From: Hyphomicrobium sp. LHD-15
GTDB lineage: Bacteria; Pseudomonadota; Alphaproteobacteria; Rhizobiales; Hyphomicrobiaceae
Length of the DNA stretch: 64,000 nucleotides
Assembly: GCF_031157355.1 (NCBI RefSeq)
Contig: NZ_JAVIFT010000003.1
Span: 265,103-329,102, forward strand
Direction: 5' to 3'
Part shown: positions 16,009 through 27,600 of the stretch, in pieces
How positions within the stretch are numbered: position 1 is the stretch's first letter
How the letters are laid out: each line of letters starts with the position of its first letter
Notes under the pieces: generated by a model
The model's input: only the letters and a program-made list of their open reading frames with translations
The model's database searches: none
Told to the model about the DNA's origin: nothing
Program-made: the position numbers and the translations under genes

Positions 16009-16770
16009 CTAGTCCCACCAGAAAAACCAGTATTTCGCACCGATCAGGCTCGCGGCCAAAGCCTCGATGGTCCCGGTTCCCTGATGAACGATATCGCCGC
16101 AATAGCGGTACTGCAGCTCCGCAACCGCGAGCGCCTCGTCCCGCGACGCGATCGGGCGCTCCACCTCGAACTCGATGACGTCGGACGTATTCGCGATCAG
16201 GCGCGCCCCGTAGCGTTCCGCCCACTCCCGCGCGATCGCCACGTGAATGGAGGGAGACGGACACGCATTCCAGTCGCCGAAACCATGAAACGCCGGAATT
16301 TCCCAAGTGCGCACCGTCGGAACGAGTCCGATCAGCACCTCCTCCTTGGGCCGGCCCGTCACCACGTCGATCAAGCTCAGCGGAACCTGATGCGGATAGG
16401 CATCTTGCGGCCAAGCGCCCCGCGGCGGCAGCTCGTCCTCGACTTTCGGTGCGGTCTCGCCGCGCTTCGCGTACCAGGCCGCGAGGCTCGCGTACCGGGC
16501 CGCAGAATGGGCGTCCATCAGCTCCGCTGCGGATTTTCCCTTGGCGGCGGCCAAGCTCGCTTCGGCGGTATTCTCCGGCTCCTCGCCGTAAAGCTCGAAC
16601 AGGCGCGAGGCTTCCTCGCTGGTGCCCCAGATGACGGGGCTTGCGTCCTGCCATCCGGCCCGGAGCCCGGCGTACGTCGCCATTGCGCTGGCTCCATCGA
16701 CGGCGACGAACGGAAACGGCGCATGTCCGTACGCCAACTCATGCCCGGCGGGCTTTATGTCGAACGACAT
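16009..16770 (-). CDS. DUF4253 domain protein
   Basis: A 253-residue soluble protein. The C-terminal half (about 150-253) fits DUF4253: IPAFHGFGDWNACPSP, W-x2-RYGARLIANTSDVIE, then YRYCGDIVHQGTGTIEALA and a terminal WFFWWD. The N-terminal half has no recognised domain. DUF4253 function is unknown; related proteins are found among polymorphic-toxin immunity and accessory genes, but no toxin partner is seen here. The ATG at 16770 has GGGGA nine bases upstream. It is isolated between tRNA-Val and hupB. Confidence 0.82.
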   Translation of the reverse strand: MSFDIKPAGHELAYGHAPFPFVAVDGASAMATYAGLRAGWQDASPVIWGTSEEASRLFELYGEEPENTAEASLAAAKGKSAAELMDAHSAARYASLAAWYAKRGETAPKVEDELPPRGAWPQDAYPHQVPLSLIDVVTGRPKEEVLIGLVPTVRTWEIPAFHGFGDWNACPSPSIHVAIAREWAERYGARLIANTSDVIEFEVERPIASRDEALAVAELQYRYCGDIVHQGTGTIEALAASLIGAKYWFFWWD

Positions 16771-16783
16771 CTGTGCTGTCCCC

Positions 16784-16813
16784 AAAAAATAAGAGGGGCG
16801 TAAAGCCCCTCTT
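16784..16813 (-). terminator. Rho-independent terminator of hupB
   Basis: On the minus strand AGAGGGGC, a 5-base loop and GCCCCTCT are followed by TATTTTTT. It starts 28 bases after the hupB stop. Confidence 0.85.
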
Positions 16814-16840
16814 TGACTGCCCGTGAAGAGGCGGAAGCGC

Positions 16841-17113
16841 TTAGTTCAGCGCATCCTTGAGGCCCTTGGACGGCGTGAACTTGGGAACCTTCGAAGCCGG
16901 GATCTTGATCGTCGCGCCGGTCGCCGGGTTACGGCCCTCACGCGCCTTGCGGCTCGTGACCTTGAAGGTACCGAAATCGGGAATGCGCACTTCATCGCCG
17001 TTCTTCAGCGAGTTTCTGATGTGCGCGAGCGCTGCATCGACGGCGACCCCAGCCTTTTCCTTCGTAAGCTCGGTTTCCTTGGCAACGGCGTCGATCAAAT
17101 CTTTCTTGCTCAT
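16841..17113 (-). CDS. hupB: HU family DNA-binding protein
   Basis: A 90-residue histone-like protein. MSKKDLIDAVA, GDEVRIPDFGTFKV and the DNA-binding arm with RNPATGATIKIPASKVPKF are typical of bacterial HU. It bends DNA non-specifically as a dimer. The position directly downstream of lon is the conserved alphaproteobacterial order. GAGGAC lies upstream of the ATG and a strong terminator follows. Confidence 0.97.
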   Translation of the reverse strand: MSKKDLIDAVAKETELTKEKAGVAVDAALAHIRNSLKNGDEVRIPDFGTFKVTSRKAREGRNPATGATIKIPASKVPKFTPSKGLKDALN

Positions 17114-17559
17114 TTTTCCGTCCTCGTGACTGGAATAAAATTCTGACGTCCAGGGTGGCTGGAGATCGCGCTCCTGGCGCGCACACCGACACGCACTTCG
17201 CATTGGAAGCACCCTTCATCGGTGAGTGTGGGCGCACAAAAGCCCCTAAAGACGGGGCTCGTCAAGGGGCAAAAAGCCCCTTTAAGCCTTAAAAATCGGC
17301 CTATCCGAGCATCACGCCGCCTTGAAACTACTCAGACGCACACAGAGAATTAACCATGCAAATTCGGGCGGCCTTTTTCGCGGTATAAAATCCGCAAAAG
17401 CCACCCACACGTCGTTCAATCAGAAAGATTTTTCTCGGGGCACGTCCGCGCGCGTGAGATTATCCTCACTCGGAGCAACACGGCACACGACTAGGTTGGT
17501 GTTCGCCGTGCGCGCTTCCGGAAACATGGGTCTCCGGAAGCACGTTCGACAAATCAAAG
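17114..17559. other. lon-hupB intergenic region
   Basis: 446 bases without a gene. Two GC hairpins lie at 17241-17259 (AGCCCC/GGGGCT, with TTTT after it on the minus strand, a weak lon terminator) and 17264-17282 (AAGGGGC/GCCCCTT). The hupB promoter must be here but no clear consensus was found. A GCTTCCGGA-type palindrome is at 17511-17543. Confidence 0.5.
17511..17543. repeat. GCTTCCGGA palindromic repeat
   Basis: GCGCTTCCGGAAAC and TCTCCGGAAGCACG form an imperfect inverted repeat just downstream of the lon stop. Related copies are at 22614-22651 and 32895-32930. Confidence 0.65.
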
Positions 17560-19986
17560 CTAGTGAGCGGTTACGCGCGAGCTCGCAGGATCTCCGTCGG
17601 CCTTCACAGCCGCAGCTTCAGCCTGCTCGTCCCACTGGATCGCTTCCGGCACACGCACGAGCGCGGTCTTGACCACGTCTTCCATGCGCGCAACCGGAAC
17701 CAGTTCGAGCTTCTTCTTCACCTCTTCCGGGATCTCGGCGAGATCCTTGACGTTGTCCTCGGGGATCAGCACCGTCTTGATGCCGCCGCGCAGCGCTGCG
17801 AGCAGCTTCTCCTTCAAGCCGCCGATCGGCAACACGCGGCCGCGCAGCGTGATCTCGCCTGTCATCGCCACGTCCTTGCGGACCGGGATGCCGGTGAGAA
17901 CCGAGATGATCGCCGTCGCCATTGCGACACCGGCCGAGGGACCGTCCTTCGGCGTCGCGCCTTCCGGCACGTGCACGTGGATGTCCTTCTTCTCGAACAG
18001 GCTCGGCGGAATGCCGAACTCGACCGAGCGCGAGCGCACATAGGCATTCGCGGCCTGGATCGATTCCTTCATCACGTCGCGCAGGTTGCCGGTCACCGTC
18101 ATGCGACCCTTGCCGGGCATCATGACGCCTTCGATGGTGAGCAGCTCGCCGCCGACTTCCGTCCACGCGAGACCCGTCACGATGCCGATCTGGTCCTCGA
18201 GTTCGGCCTCGCCGTAGCGGTACTTCGGAACGCCGAGGTAATCGCTGACGTTCTCAGCCGTGACGACGACCTTCTTCTTGTCGGAGGTCAGGATCTCCTT
18301 CACCGCCTTGCGCGCGAGCTTGGCGACTTCACGCTCGAGCGAGCGCACGCCGGCTTCACGCGTATAGCGGCGGATCAATTCCAGCAACGCGCCGTCCTCG
18401 ACCACCCACTCGCCAGTCTCGAGCCCGTGCGCCTGCTGCTGCTCGGTGAGCAGATGGCGCTTCGCGATCTCGACCTTCTCGTCTTCCGTGTAACCGGCGA
18501 GACGGATGATCTCCATGCGGTCCATGAGGGCCGGCGGAATGTTGAGCGTGTTGGCCGTGGTCACGAACATCACGTTCGAGAGATCGTAGTCGACCTCGAG
18601 ATAGTGATCGTTGAAGCTACCGTTCTGCTCCGGATCCAAAACCTCGAGCAGCGCCGCCGCGGGGTCGCCGCGGAAGTCCTGGCCCATCTTGTCGATCTCG
18701 TCCAAGAGGAACAGCGGATTGGTCCGCTTCGCCTTCTTCATCGACTGGATGACCTTGCCGGGCATCGAGCCGATGTAGGTGCGGCGGTGTCCACGGATTT
18801 CCGCTTCGTCGCGCACGCCACCGAGGCTCATGCGCACGAACTCGCGGCCCGTTGCGTTGGCGATCGATTTGCCGAGCGAAGTCTTGCCGACGCCGGGCGG
18901 ACCGACGAGGCACAGGATCGGGCCCTTGAGCTTGTTGGTGCGCGCCTGCACCGCCAGATACTCGAGGATGCGCTCCTTGACCTTCTCGAGGCCGTAGTGC
19001 TCGGCGTCGAGCACCAGCTGCGCCTCTTCCAGATCCTTCTTGACCTTGCCCTTGATCCCCCACGGGATAGAGAGCAGCCAGTCGAGGTAGTTGCGCACCA
19101 CCGTCGCTTCAGCCGACATCGGGCTCATCTGCTTGAGCTTCTTGAGCTCGGCAGTGGCCTTGTCCTTGGCTTCCTTCGACAGCTTGGTGTTGTCGATCTT
19201 CTCCTCGAACTCGGCGATATCATCGCGCTCTTCGGTGTCGCCGAGTTCCTTCTGAATGGCCTTCATCTGCTCATTCAGATAGTACTCGCGCTGCGTCTTC
19301 TCCATCTGGCGCTTCACGCGCGAACGGATCTTGCGCTCCACCTGCAGCACGGAGATCTCGCTCTCCATGAGCGTGTAGACCTTCTCGAGCCGGTCGGAGA
19401 CCGTCGTCGTCTCGAGCACGTCCTGCTTGTCCGCGATCTTCACCGCGAGATGCGAGGCGATGGTGTCGGCGAGCTTCGAATAATCTTCGATCTGCGCGAC
19501 GGTGCCGAGCACTTCAGGCGAGATCTTCTTGTTGAGCTTGACGTAGTTTTCGAACTGCGACACGGCCGAGCGCGCAAGCGCCTCGATCTCGGCCTTGGTG
19601 CCGATCTGCTCCGAGATCCGCTCGACCTCGGCTTCGAAATAATTGGCGTTGTCGGTGTAGCGCAGCACCTTGGCGCGCGCCGTGCCCTCGACGAGCACCT
19701 TGACGGTGCCGTCCGGCAGCTTGAGGAGCTGCAGCACGGAGGCAAGCGTGCCGACCTGATAGATCGCATCCGTCGCCGGATCGTCGTCGCCAGCGTTCTT
19801 CTGCGCGGCAAGCAGGATATGCTTGTCGGCGCGCATCACTTCCTCGAGCGCGTTGATCGATTTCTCGCGGCCGACGAACAACGGCACGATCATGTAGGGG
19901 AACACGACAATGTCGCGCAGCGGCAGCACGGGGTAATGATCCCGGGCGCCCGGCTTTTCCTTTGACTGCTTTTCTTCGCTCATCAT
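17560..19986 (-). CDS. lon: ATP-dependent endopeptidase La (Lon)
   Basis: An 808-residue soluble Lon protease (LonA). Order: N-terminal substrate-binding domain ([15 protein letters not shown]), coiled-coil region, AAA+ module with Walker [10 protein letters not shown] and Walker [10 protein letters not shown], sensor region, and the protease domain with catalytic serine in DGPSAGVAM and lysine in [14 protein letters not shown]. It degrades misfolded proteins and, in Caulobacter, cell-cycle regulators such as DnaA and CcrM. ATGs at 19986 and 19983 and a GTG at 19992 are all possible starts. It follows clpX on the same strand, the standard order. Confidence 0.98.
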   Translation of the reverse strand: MMSEEKQSKEKPGARDHYPVLPLRDIVVFPYMIVPLFVGREKSINALEEVMRADKHILLAAQKNAGDDDPATDAIYQVGTLASVLQLLKLPDGTVKVLVEGTARAKVLRYTDNANYFEAEVERISEQIGTKAEIEALARSAVSQFENYVKLNKKISPEVLGTVAQIEDYSKLADTIASHLAVKIADKQDVLETTTVSDRLEKVYTLMESEISVLQVERKIRSRVKRQMEKTQREYYLNEQMKAIQKELGDTEERDDIAEFEEKIDNTKLSKEAKDKATAELKKLKQMSPMSAEATVVRNYLDWLLSIPWGIKGKVKKDLEEAQLVLDAEHYGLEKVKERILEYLAVQARTNKLKGPILCLVGPPGVGKTSLGKSIANATGREFVRMSLGGVRDEAEIRGHRRTYIGSMPGKVIQSMKKAKRTNPLFLLDEIDKMGQDFRGDPAAALLEVLDPEQNGSFNDHYLEVDYDLSNVMFVTTANTLNIPPALMDRMEIIRLAGYTEDEKVEIAKRHLLTEQQQAHGLETGEWVVEDGALLELIRRYTREAGVRSLEREVAKLARKAVKEILTSDKKKVVVTAENVSDYLGVPKYRYGEAELEDQIGIVTGLAWTEVGGELLTIEGVMMPGKGRMTVTGNLRDVMKESIQAANAYVRSRSVEFGIPPSLFEKKDIHVHVPEGATPKDGPSAGVAMATAIISVLTGIPVRKDVAMTGEITLRGRVLPIGGLKEKLLAALRGGIKTVLIPEDNVKDLAEIPEEVKKKLELVPVARMEDVVKTALVRVPEAIQWDEQAEAAAVKADGDPASSRVTAH

Positions 19987-20273
19987 CGTCACCCATTTAG
20001 CGTTGCATTACGCTACCGTAAGAAGCGCACGAACCCAGTCTAGCCCCGGAGGCCCGCCGTAATATGGCCGAATCCGGAAAACCCACGTCGCATCTTTCGT
20101 ATGAGATCCCCGGGACCGAGAAAGATCACGGGATAGCGGCGCTGAGGAAAGATGGGGATGGTCCCCGGCCTTATCAATAATGGGCCCCGCTTCCCCGCTG
20201 CGCTGTGGGCACCTTCCGGTGCCCACGTTCACGCATGCCTCTTGGAGAGGCAATCTCCGGTTCAGAGCGCGCC

Positions 20274-21527
<1,254 letters not shown>

Positions 21528-21946
21528 TCTGTTCTCTCACCCGCAGTCAGGAAGTAAGCCCCGGAAACACGGAGCATTTCGAGACCTGCGAAGGCCTCTC
21601 GGAGCATCTTCGGCGCAAGCCCGCCGCGAAGCACACAAAACTGTTACACCCAATCTCAACACGCTAGCGTTCCCGAGATCAAGATTCGATTAACGTCTCT
21701 CCCGCCCCCAATCCGATCATCCGGACCTGATTACCACAGTGTTGACGCCGGAAAGCCAAGCAGACAAGGCGCATTAAGAGAGCGACCCTATTTCGCCAAG
21801 CTTACGTGGCCCCAACGTGGCACCCAGACCCGACTGCCCCGCTCGGAGAGGGAGCATAGCAAAGTCTGGGCAAGTCCACCGAAAACAGGGGCGGGTGCGA
21901 CGGTGGGGCACACCGCCGCCGCGCAAAGCGTAATAATATTGAGATA
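21528..21946. other. clpP-clpX intergenic region
   Basis: About 420 bases with no gene. A hairpin GCGTAATA/TATTACGC (21928-21952) overlaps the clpP stop and could limit read-through. The region upstream of clpX is less GC-rich between 21640 and 21740 and probably holds its promoter; no reliable box was identified. Confidence 0.45.
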
Positions 21947-21952
21947 TTACGC
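21928..21952 (-). terminator. hairpin at the clpP stop
   Basis: An 8-bp inverted repeat (GCGTAATA with TATTACGC, 9-base loop) includes the clpP TAA. Only a short TTT follows on the minus strand, so its function as a terminator is uncertain. Confidence 0.4.
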
Positions 21953-22594
21953 TGGCTTAGCTTCGCCGATCTTCGGATCGACATCTTCGCGCTGGTTCAA
22001 AACGCGGTCGATGAGCCCGAAATCCTTGGCCTGATCAGCAGTCATGAAGTAATCGCGATCGAGCGTCTTCTCGATCATCTCATACGGCTGGCCAGTATGC
22101 TTGACGTAAACCTCGTTGAGACGACGCTTCATCTTAATGATATCTTCGGCATGCCGCTCGATATCGGAAGCCTGACCCGAAAACCCGCCCGAAGGCTGGT
22201 GAACCATGATGCGGGCGTTCGGCAGCGCATAGCGCATGTCCTTGTGCCCAGCGCAAAGCAGCAGCGAACCCATGGAGGCTGCCTGGCCGATGCAGAGAGT
22301 GGCGATCGGCGGCTTCACGAACTGCATGGTGTCGTAGATCGCCATGCCGGCAGTCACGACGCCGCCGGGCGAGTTGATGTACATGGAGATCTCTTTCTTC
22401 GGATTTTCCGCCTCGAGAAAGAGCAGCTGCATACAAATCGACGCAGCCATCTGATCTTCGACCGGCCCCGTCACGAAGATGATGCGTTCCTTCAGAAGCC
22501 GCGACGGCAGATCGTAGCCGCGCTCGCCACGCGCCGTCTGTTCGACGACCATGGGCCAAAAGGAACCGGTGATTGTGGCGACGGGATCGCGCAT
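21947..22594 (-). CDS. clpP: ClpP, proteolytic subunit
   Basis: A 215-residue serine peptidase forming a double heptamer with ClpX or ClpA. The catalytic serine is in [11 protein letters not shown], the histidine in [11 protein letters not shown], and the aspartate follows in the [15 protein letters not shown] region. YINSPGG marks the oxyanion strand. The ATG at 22594 has GAGGAG about ten bases upstream and gives the usual length. Order tig-clpP-clpX-lon is conserved. Confidence 0.98.
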   Translation of the reverse strand: MRDPVATITGSFWPMVVEQTARGERGYDLPSRLLKERIIFVTGPVEDQMAASICMQLLFLEAENPKKEISMYINSPGGVVTAGMAIYDTMQFVKPPIATLCIGQAASMGSLLLCAGHKDMRYALPNARIMVHQPSGGFSGQASDIERHAEDIIKMKRRLNEVYVKHTGQPYEMIEKTLDRDYFMTADQAKDFGLIDRVLNQREDVDPKIGEAKPA

Positions 22595-22613
22595 GTGGAC
22601 TTCGCTCCTCAGT

Positions 22614-22651
22614 GTGCTTCCGGAAACGTGCAAAACCGCTTTCCGGAGCAC
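22614..22651. repeat. GCTTCCGGAAA palindrome in the clpP leader
   Basis: GTGCTTCCGGAAA (22614-22626) and TTTCCGGAGCAC (22640-22651) form a near-perfect hairpin. It would fall in the clpP 5' untranslated region. Confidence 0.7.
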
Positions 22652-22657
22652 GATCAA

Positions 22658-22686
22658 CTTATCGACTAGCCTCGCTCGCGGGACAA
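22658..22686 (-). promoter_or_regulatory. candidate promoter for clpP
   Basis: On the minus strand CTTGTCC (-35 TTGTCC at 22681-22686) and GATAAG (22658-22663) are 17 bases apart. The CTTG start of the -35 is also what RpoH promoters use in this class. Predicted from sequence only. Confidence 0.35.
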
Positions 22687-22795
22687 GCCGAGGCGCTGAG
22701 CACCCGAATCGGCAGCTCGGCGACACATCACATCAGCATAGCCGCGCACCACTTCAAGCCCCCCGCCGCGAAACCCGCGGGAGAAGCGCATTGCC

Positions 22796-22823
22796 CTGCG
22801 ACGCACGCATTGGTGCGTCGCAG
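22796..22823. terminator. 11-bp hairpin downstream of tig
   Basis: CTGCGACGCAC and GTGCGTCGCAG are perfect reverse complements around a 6-base loop, 15 bases past the tig stop. No T-run follows on the minus strand, so termination is uncertain; it may stabilise the 3' end. Confidence 0.5.
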
Positions 22824-22837
22824 AAAATGCGCGAGCG

Positions 22838-24193
22838 CTATGCCTCGGCAACCTTCTCGAGGCTGTCCAGAAGCTCCTGCCGCGAAACCTTCTTCTCGGC
22901 GGGCTTGGCAAGCTCGAGTACGAAGTCGATGACCTTGTCCTCGAAGATCGGCGCGCGCAATTCCTGCAGTGCACCGGGCGTCTTCTCGAAATATTCGTAG
23001 ACGTTCTTTTCCTGCCCGGGGAAGCGGCGGGCGTGCTCCATGAGCGCGCGGCGCATCTCGTCCTGGGTGACTTCGATCTTGTTCTTGTCGCCGATTTCTC
23101 CGACCACCAGACCGAGACGAACGCGGCGCTCCGCAATCTTGCGGTATTCGGCGCGGGCTTCTTCCTCGGTCTTGCCCTCGTCGGCGAACGACTTCTGCTC
23201 ACGCTGAAGGCCGTCCGTGACCTGCTTCCATATGGCCTCGAATTCGCGCTCCACAAGGGTCGGCGGCAATTCGAAGGAATGCGCCGTCTCCAGCGCATCG
23301 AGCAGCTCGCGCTTGATCTTCTGGCGCGAGGCCTGATCGAGCTCGCGCTTGATCTGGGCCGAGACGAGGCTCTTCAGGTTGTCGAGCCCTTCAGTGCCGA
23401 GCGACTTGGCGAACTCGTCGTTGATCTCGGCCTTGACCGGCTTTTCGACCTCCTTGACGGTGATCGCGAACACGGCGTCCTTGCCGGCGAGATCGGCCAC
23501 CGGATACTCGGCCGGGAACGTCGCCTTGACGTCGCGGCTTTCGTCCTTCTTGGCGCCCTTGATGCCTTCCTCGAAGCCCGGAATGAAGCCGGCATTGCCG
23601 ATCACGAGCTGCAGGTTCTCACCCGAGCCGCGGTCGAAGGCCACGCCATCGACGGTGCCCGTGAAATCGATAGTCACGCGATCGCCGTCGCCGGCTGCGC
23701 GGCCTTCCTCGGCCTCGAACGCCTGGTTGCGGTCGGCAAGCTCGGAAAGTGCCTTGTCGAGCTGCTCATCATCCACGTCGACGACCAGTCGCTCGAGCTT
23801 GAGCGACTTGAAATCGGCGAGTTCGACTTCGGGAAGCACCTCGAAGCTCATCTCGTAGGCGAGGTCGGCCTTGCCGTCGACGACGCTGTCGATGCCGGAA
23901 GCGCCTTCCGCGAGCGCGATGTCCGGCATCATCGCCGGGCGCTCCTTGCGGTCGACGATCGCCTTGTTCGAGGTCTCGCGGATCGTCTCCTGCAGGACGT
24001 CGTTCATGACCGAACGGCCGAACACCTTCTTGATGTGCGCGAGCGGCACCTTGCCCTTGCGGAAGCCCTTGAGCTGGACCTGATCCTTGATCTTGTCGAG
24101 ATGCGCCGTGAAGCGCTCGCCGAGCTCATCCGCTCCGACCACGACCTTGAGCTTCCGCTTGAGGCCTTCCGAACTCGTTTCCGTAACCTGCAT
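22838..24193 (-). CDS. tig: trigger factor
   Basis: A 451-residue ribosome-associated chaperone and peptidyl-prolyl isomerase. The N-terminal ribosome-binding domain has the GFRKGKVP signature loop; the FKBP-type domain follows (DRVTIDFTGTVDG, FIPGFEEGIKGAKK); the C-terminal helical chaperone domain fills the rest. It binds nascent chains at the exit tunnel. First of the tig-clpP-clpX-lon cluster. Normal length. Confidence 0.97.
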   Translation of the reverse strand: MQVTETSSEGLKRKLKVVVGADELGERFTAHLDKIKDQVQLKGFRKGKVPLAHIKKVFGRSVMNDVLQETIRETSNKAIVDRKERPAMMPDIALAEGASGIDSVVDGKADLAYEMSFEVLPEVELADFKSLKLERLVVDVDDEQLDKALSELADRNQAFEAEEGRAAGDGDRVTIDFTGTVDGVAFDRGSGENLQLVIGNAGFIPGFEEGIKGAKKDESRDVKATFPAEYPVADLAGKDAVFAITVKEVEKPVKAEINDEFAKSLGTEGLDNLKSLVSAQIKRELDQASRQKIKRELLDALETAHSFELPPTLVEREFEAIWKQVTDGLQREQKSFADEGKTEEEARAEYRKIAERRVRLGLVVGEIGDKNKIEVTQDEMRRALMEHARRFPGQEKNVYEYFEKTPGALQELRAPIFEDKVIDFVLELAKPAEKKVSRQELLDSLEKVAEA

Positions 24194-24278
24194 GACGTCC
24201 TGCTGCCTTCGCTAGCTCGTTCAATCCGTTCGCCCGTTTTCCGGACGCCTAAAACCTTCAATTCCTCGATGCCGTCCG

Positions 24279-24363
24279 TGGTGCGGGCGGAGGGACTTGA
24301 ACCCCCACGACTTTCGCCGCTGGAACCTAAATCCAGTGCGTCTACCAATTCCGCCACGCCCGC
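24279..24363 (-). tRNA. tRNA-Leu (TAG)
   Basis: On the minus strand it starts GCGGGCGTGGCGGAATTGG and ends CGCCCGCACCA. The anticodon arm CTGGA-TTTAGGT-TCCAG gives TAG. A long variable arm and a T arm with GGTTCAAGTCC are present. 85 bases, CCA encoded. Confidence 0.97.
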
Positions 24364-24693
24364 TTGGAGCCACGTCGGCCGGACCGCAGTCCGATCGCGA
24401 AACATCCGCTAAATCAATAGCGTAGCCCACGTCAACCGAGCGCCGGGAACTTCGCGGCCCAGCCCGGACAGACCAGCAAAATCAGGGATGCCGGCTCCGG
24501 TCGGAGGCCAGACGGCCGCGACAGAATGGGCACATATACAGGGGCCTCCGCCCCAAGATCAAGGAATTCCCCGCTCTCCGTCGCCACAGGAGGAGCGGCG
24601 CGGGCAAGCCGCGAGACGACAGCGTCCATAGAGACGGCATTCCCCTACGGACTCAAGAGCGCCTGCCTGTTGCCCGCTGTCTGCTGCCGTCCC
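24364..24693. other. intergenic region between tRNA-Leu and the RND pump
   Basis: 330 bases without a supported gene. At 24661-24688 is another copy of the CTGCCTG-TTGCCCG-CTGCTGCC short repeat seen near nuoB. Otherwise nothing recognised. Confidence 0.5.
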
Positions 24694-27600
24694 TCAATGT
24701 CCCGCCGGAGTTGCATCGGCTTCCCCCGTCGCCGCCGCCTCACGCCGCCCCGCGAGCGCACTGGTGATCACGTAGAATACCGGCGTGAAGATCAGGCCGA
24801 ACAGCGTCACGCCAAGCATGCCCGAGAACACCGCCGTGCCGAGCGACTGACGCATCTCCGCGCCCGCGCCCGTTGCCAGCACCAGCGGCACCACGCCCAG
24901 AATGAATGCGAGCGACGTCATGAGGATCGGCCGAAGACGCGTCCGTGCCGCACTGATGGCGGCCTCGAAGCGGTTCATGCCACTGTCCTCCGCCTGCTTG
25001 GCGAACTCGACGATCAGAATGGCGTTCTTGGCCGCGAGGCCGACGAGCACCACGAGCCCGATCTCGACCAGGATGTTGCGGTCGAGGCCCATGTAGTTGA
25101 CGCCGAGCATGGCTGCGAGAATACACATCGGCACGATCAGGATGACCGCAAGCGGCAGCAGCCAGCTCTCATAGAGCGCGGCCAGCACCAGGAACACGAA
25201 CACCACCGCGAGCCCAAACGCGACGATCGCCGTGTTGCCGGCCAGCTTTTCCTGGAGCGCAATCTCGGTCCATTCGAACCCGAACCCGGCCGGCAGCGCC
25301 GTATCGACGATGTGCTCGATCGAGGCGATGCCCTGTCCCGACGAGAACCCGCGTGCGAGCCCAACCTGAACTTCCGCTGCCGGGAACAGGTTGTAGCGCG
25401 GCACGCGATAGGGACCGGTCGTATCGGAGAACGTCGCCACCGACCCGAGCGGCACCATGTCGCCCGAGACGCTGCGTGTCTTGAGGTTGGCGACATCCCG
25501 CAGCGTTTCGCGGAACGGATTGTCGGCCTGTGCCGTCACGCGGTACGTGCGGCCCAGAATATTGAAGTCGTTGACGAACGACGAGCCCATGTAGATCGAA
25601 AGCGCATCGAACACGCGCCCGATCGGCACGCCGAGCTGCTCGGCCTTGGTGCGATCGATATCGGCCCAGATCTGCGGCGTGCGCGTATTGAAGAGCGTGA
25701 ACGGCTGAACGATACCCGGAACCTGCCCAGCGCCGCCCGCGACCGTCCAGGCCGCGCCTTCGAGCGCCGGATACCCGCGCCCGCCGCGATCCTGCACGTA
25801 ACCCTTGAGACCACCGCCCGTGCCGATACCCGGCACGGAAGGCGGCTCGATCACGAACGCGAACGCTTCCTTGATCGTCGCCATCTGCCCGCGCAGATCG
25901 TTCAGGATCTGATCCTTGGTGATGCCGGCCTTGATGCGATCCTCAAAGCTCGCGAGACGCACGAAGATCACCGCCGTATTCGGCGCGTTTGTGAAAGTCG
26001 CGCCATCGAAGCCGGCGAACGCCACCGCATCCGAAACGCCCGGACGCTTGAGCATCAGGTCGGAAGCCTTCCGCACCACTGCGTCGGTGCGATCGAGCGT
26101 CGAGCCCGGCGGCAGCTGGAACACGGTGATGAAGTAGGTGCGGTCGAGCTGCGGAATGAGACCGGTCGGCGTCGAGGTCAGACGCTCGAAGGTGAGAAAC
26201 AGCAACCCGCCGTAGATCACGAGCAGAATGACCGGCAGCCGGATCAAGCGGCCGGTGAGCCCGGCGTATCCATGCGAGAGGCCGTCGAACGCCTTGTTGA
26301 ACCCCCGGAAGAAGAGACGGATCGGCGCCCCGATCACGCGCGAGGCGAGGCTTTGCTTCTGATGATGATCGCCATGCGGCTTGAGCAGCAGCGCGGCGAG
26401 CGCCGGAGACAGCGTCAGCGACACGAAGCACGAGATCGCCGTCGAAGCCGCGATCGTGATCGCGAACTGTCGGTAGAACGTTCCCTGCAGGCCGGAGATG
26501 AACGCCGTCGGCAGGAACACCGCGATCAGCGTCGCCGTGATCGCGATCAGCGCGCCGCCGACCTCGTCCATGGTCTGATGCGCGGCCTCCTTGGGCGCAA
26601 GCCCTTCGGACAGCTTTCGTTCGACGTTTTCGACCACGACGATCGCGTCGTCCACCACGATGCCGATCGCGAGCACCAGCCCGAACAGCGACAGCGAGTT
26701 GAACGAGATGCCGAGCGCCCCCATCACCACGAACGAGCCGACCAGCGACACCGGGATCGCGATAATCGGGATCACCGCGGCACGCCACGTCTGCAGGAAC
26801 AGGATGACGACCAGAACGACGAGGATCAGCGCCTCGATGAAGGTCGCCACCACCGCGTCGATCGAATAGCGGATGAAGTCGGTCGGGTTGTAGACGATGG
26901 TGTAGCCGACGCCCGACGGGAAACCCTTGGCCAGCTCCTGCATCTCGGCCTTCACCGCCGCAGCCGTTGCCAGCGCGTTGGAGCCCGGCCGCTGGAAAAG
27001 CACGACGGCGGTCGCGACCTTGTTCGAGAGATAGGCGTTGACGGTGTAGTCCTGCGAGCCAAGCTCGACGCGGGCGATATCCTTGAGGCGCACCACGTCG
27101 CCTTCTTCACCCGCCTTCACGACGACGTTCTCGAACTGCTCCACCGTCGACAGGCGGCCGAGCGTATGAACCGAGAGCGTGAACGCACCCGGCGAGGACG
27201 CAGGCGGCTGGTTGATCGAGCCGGCCGCGACCTGCAGGTTGGCCGCGCGCAGCGCCGCCACCACCTCGGAAGCTGTGAGATCGCGAGAGGCGACCTTCGC
27301 CGGGTCGAGCCAAACGCGCATCGAGTAGTCGCGCGCGCCGAACACGCGGCTGTCGCCGATGCCGTCGATGCGCGCCAGCCGGTCCTTGATGTAGAGTGTC
27401 GCGTAGTTCGAGATGTATTGCTGATCGCGCGAGCCGTCAGGCGAGATCATATGCACGACCATCATCAGGTCGGGCGAAGCCTTGAGCACCGTGAGGCCGA
27501 GACGGCGCACGTCTTCCGGCAATCGCGGCTCCGCGATCGAGACGCGGTTCTGCACCAGCACCTGCGCCTGGTCGATGTCCGTGCCCGGCTTGAACACCAC

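Noticed and set aside
17563..19965. 800-codon plus-strand frame opposite lon
   Set aside because: Antisense shadow of lon with shadow-type composition (His/Arg/Asp/Leu) and no family resemblance.
23033..24412. Plus-strand frame ending GLEPPRLSPLEPKSSAS near tRNA-Leu
   Set aside because: This ending is a well-known artefact of translating a tRNA-Leu gene; the rest is antisense to tig.
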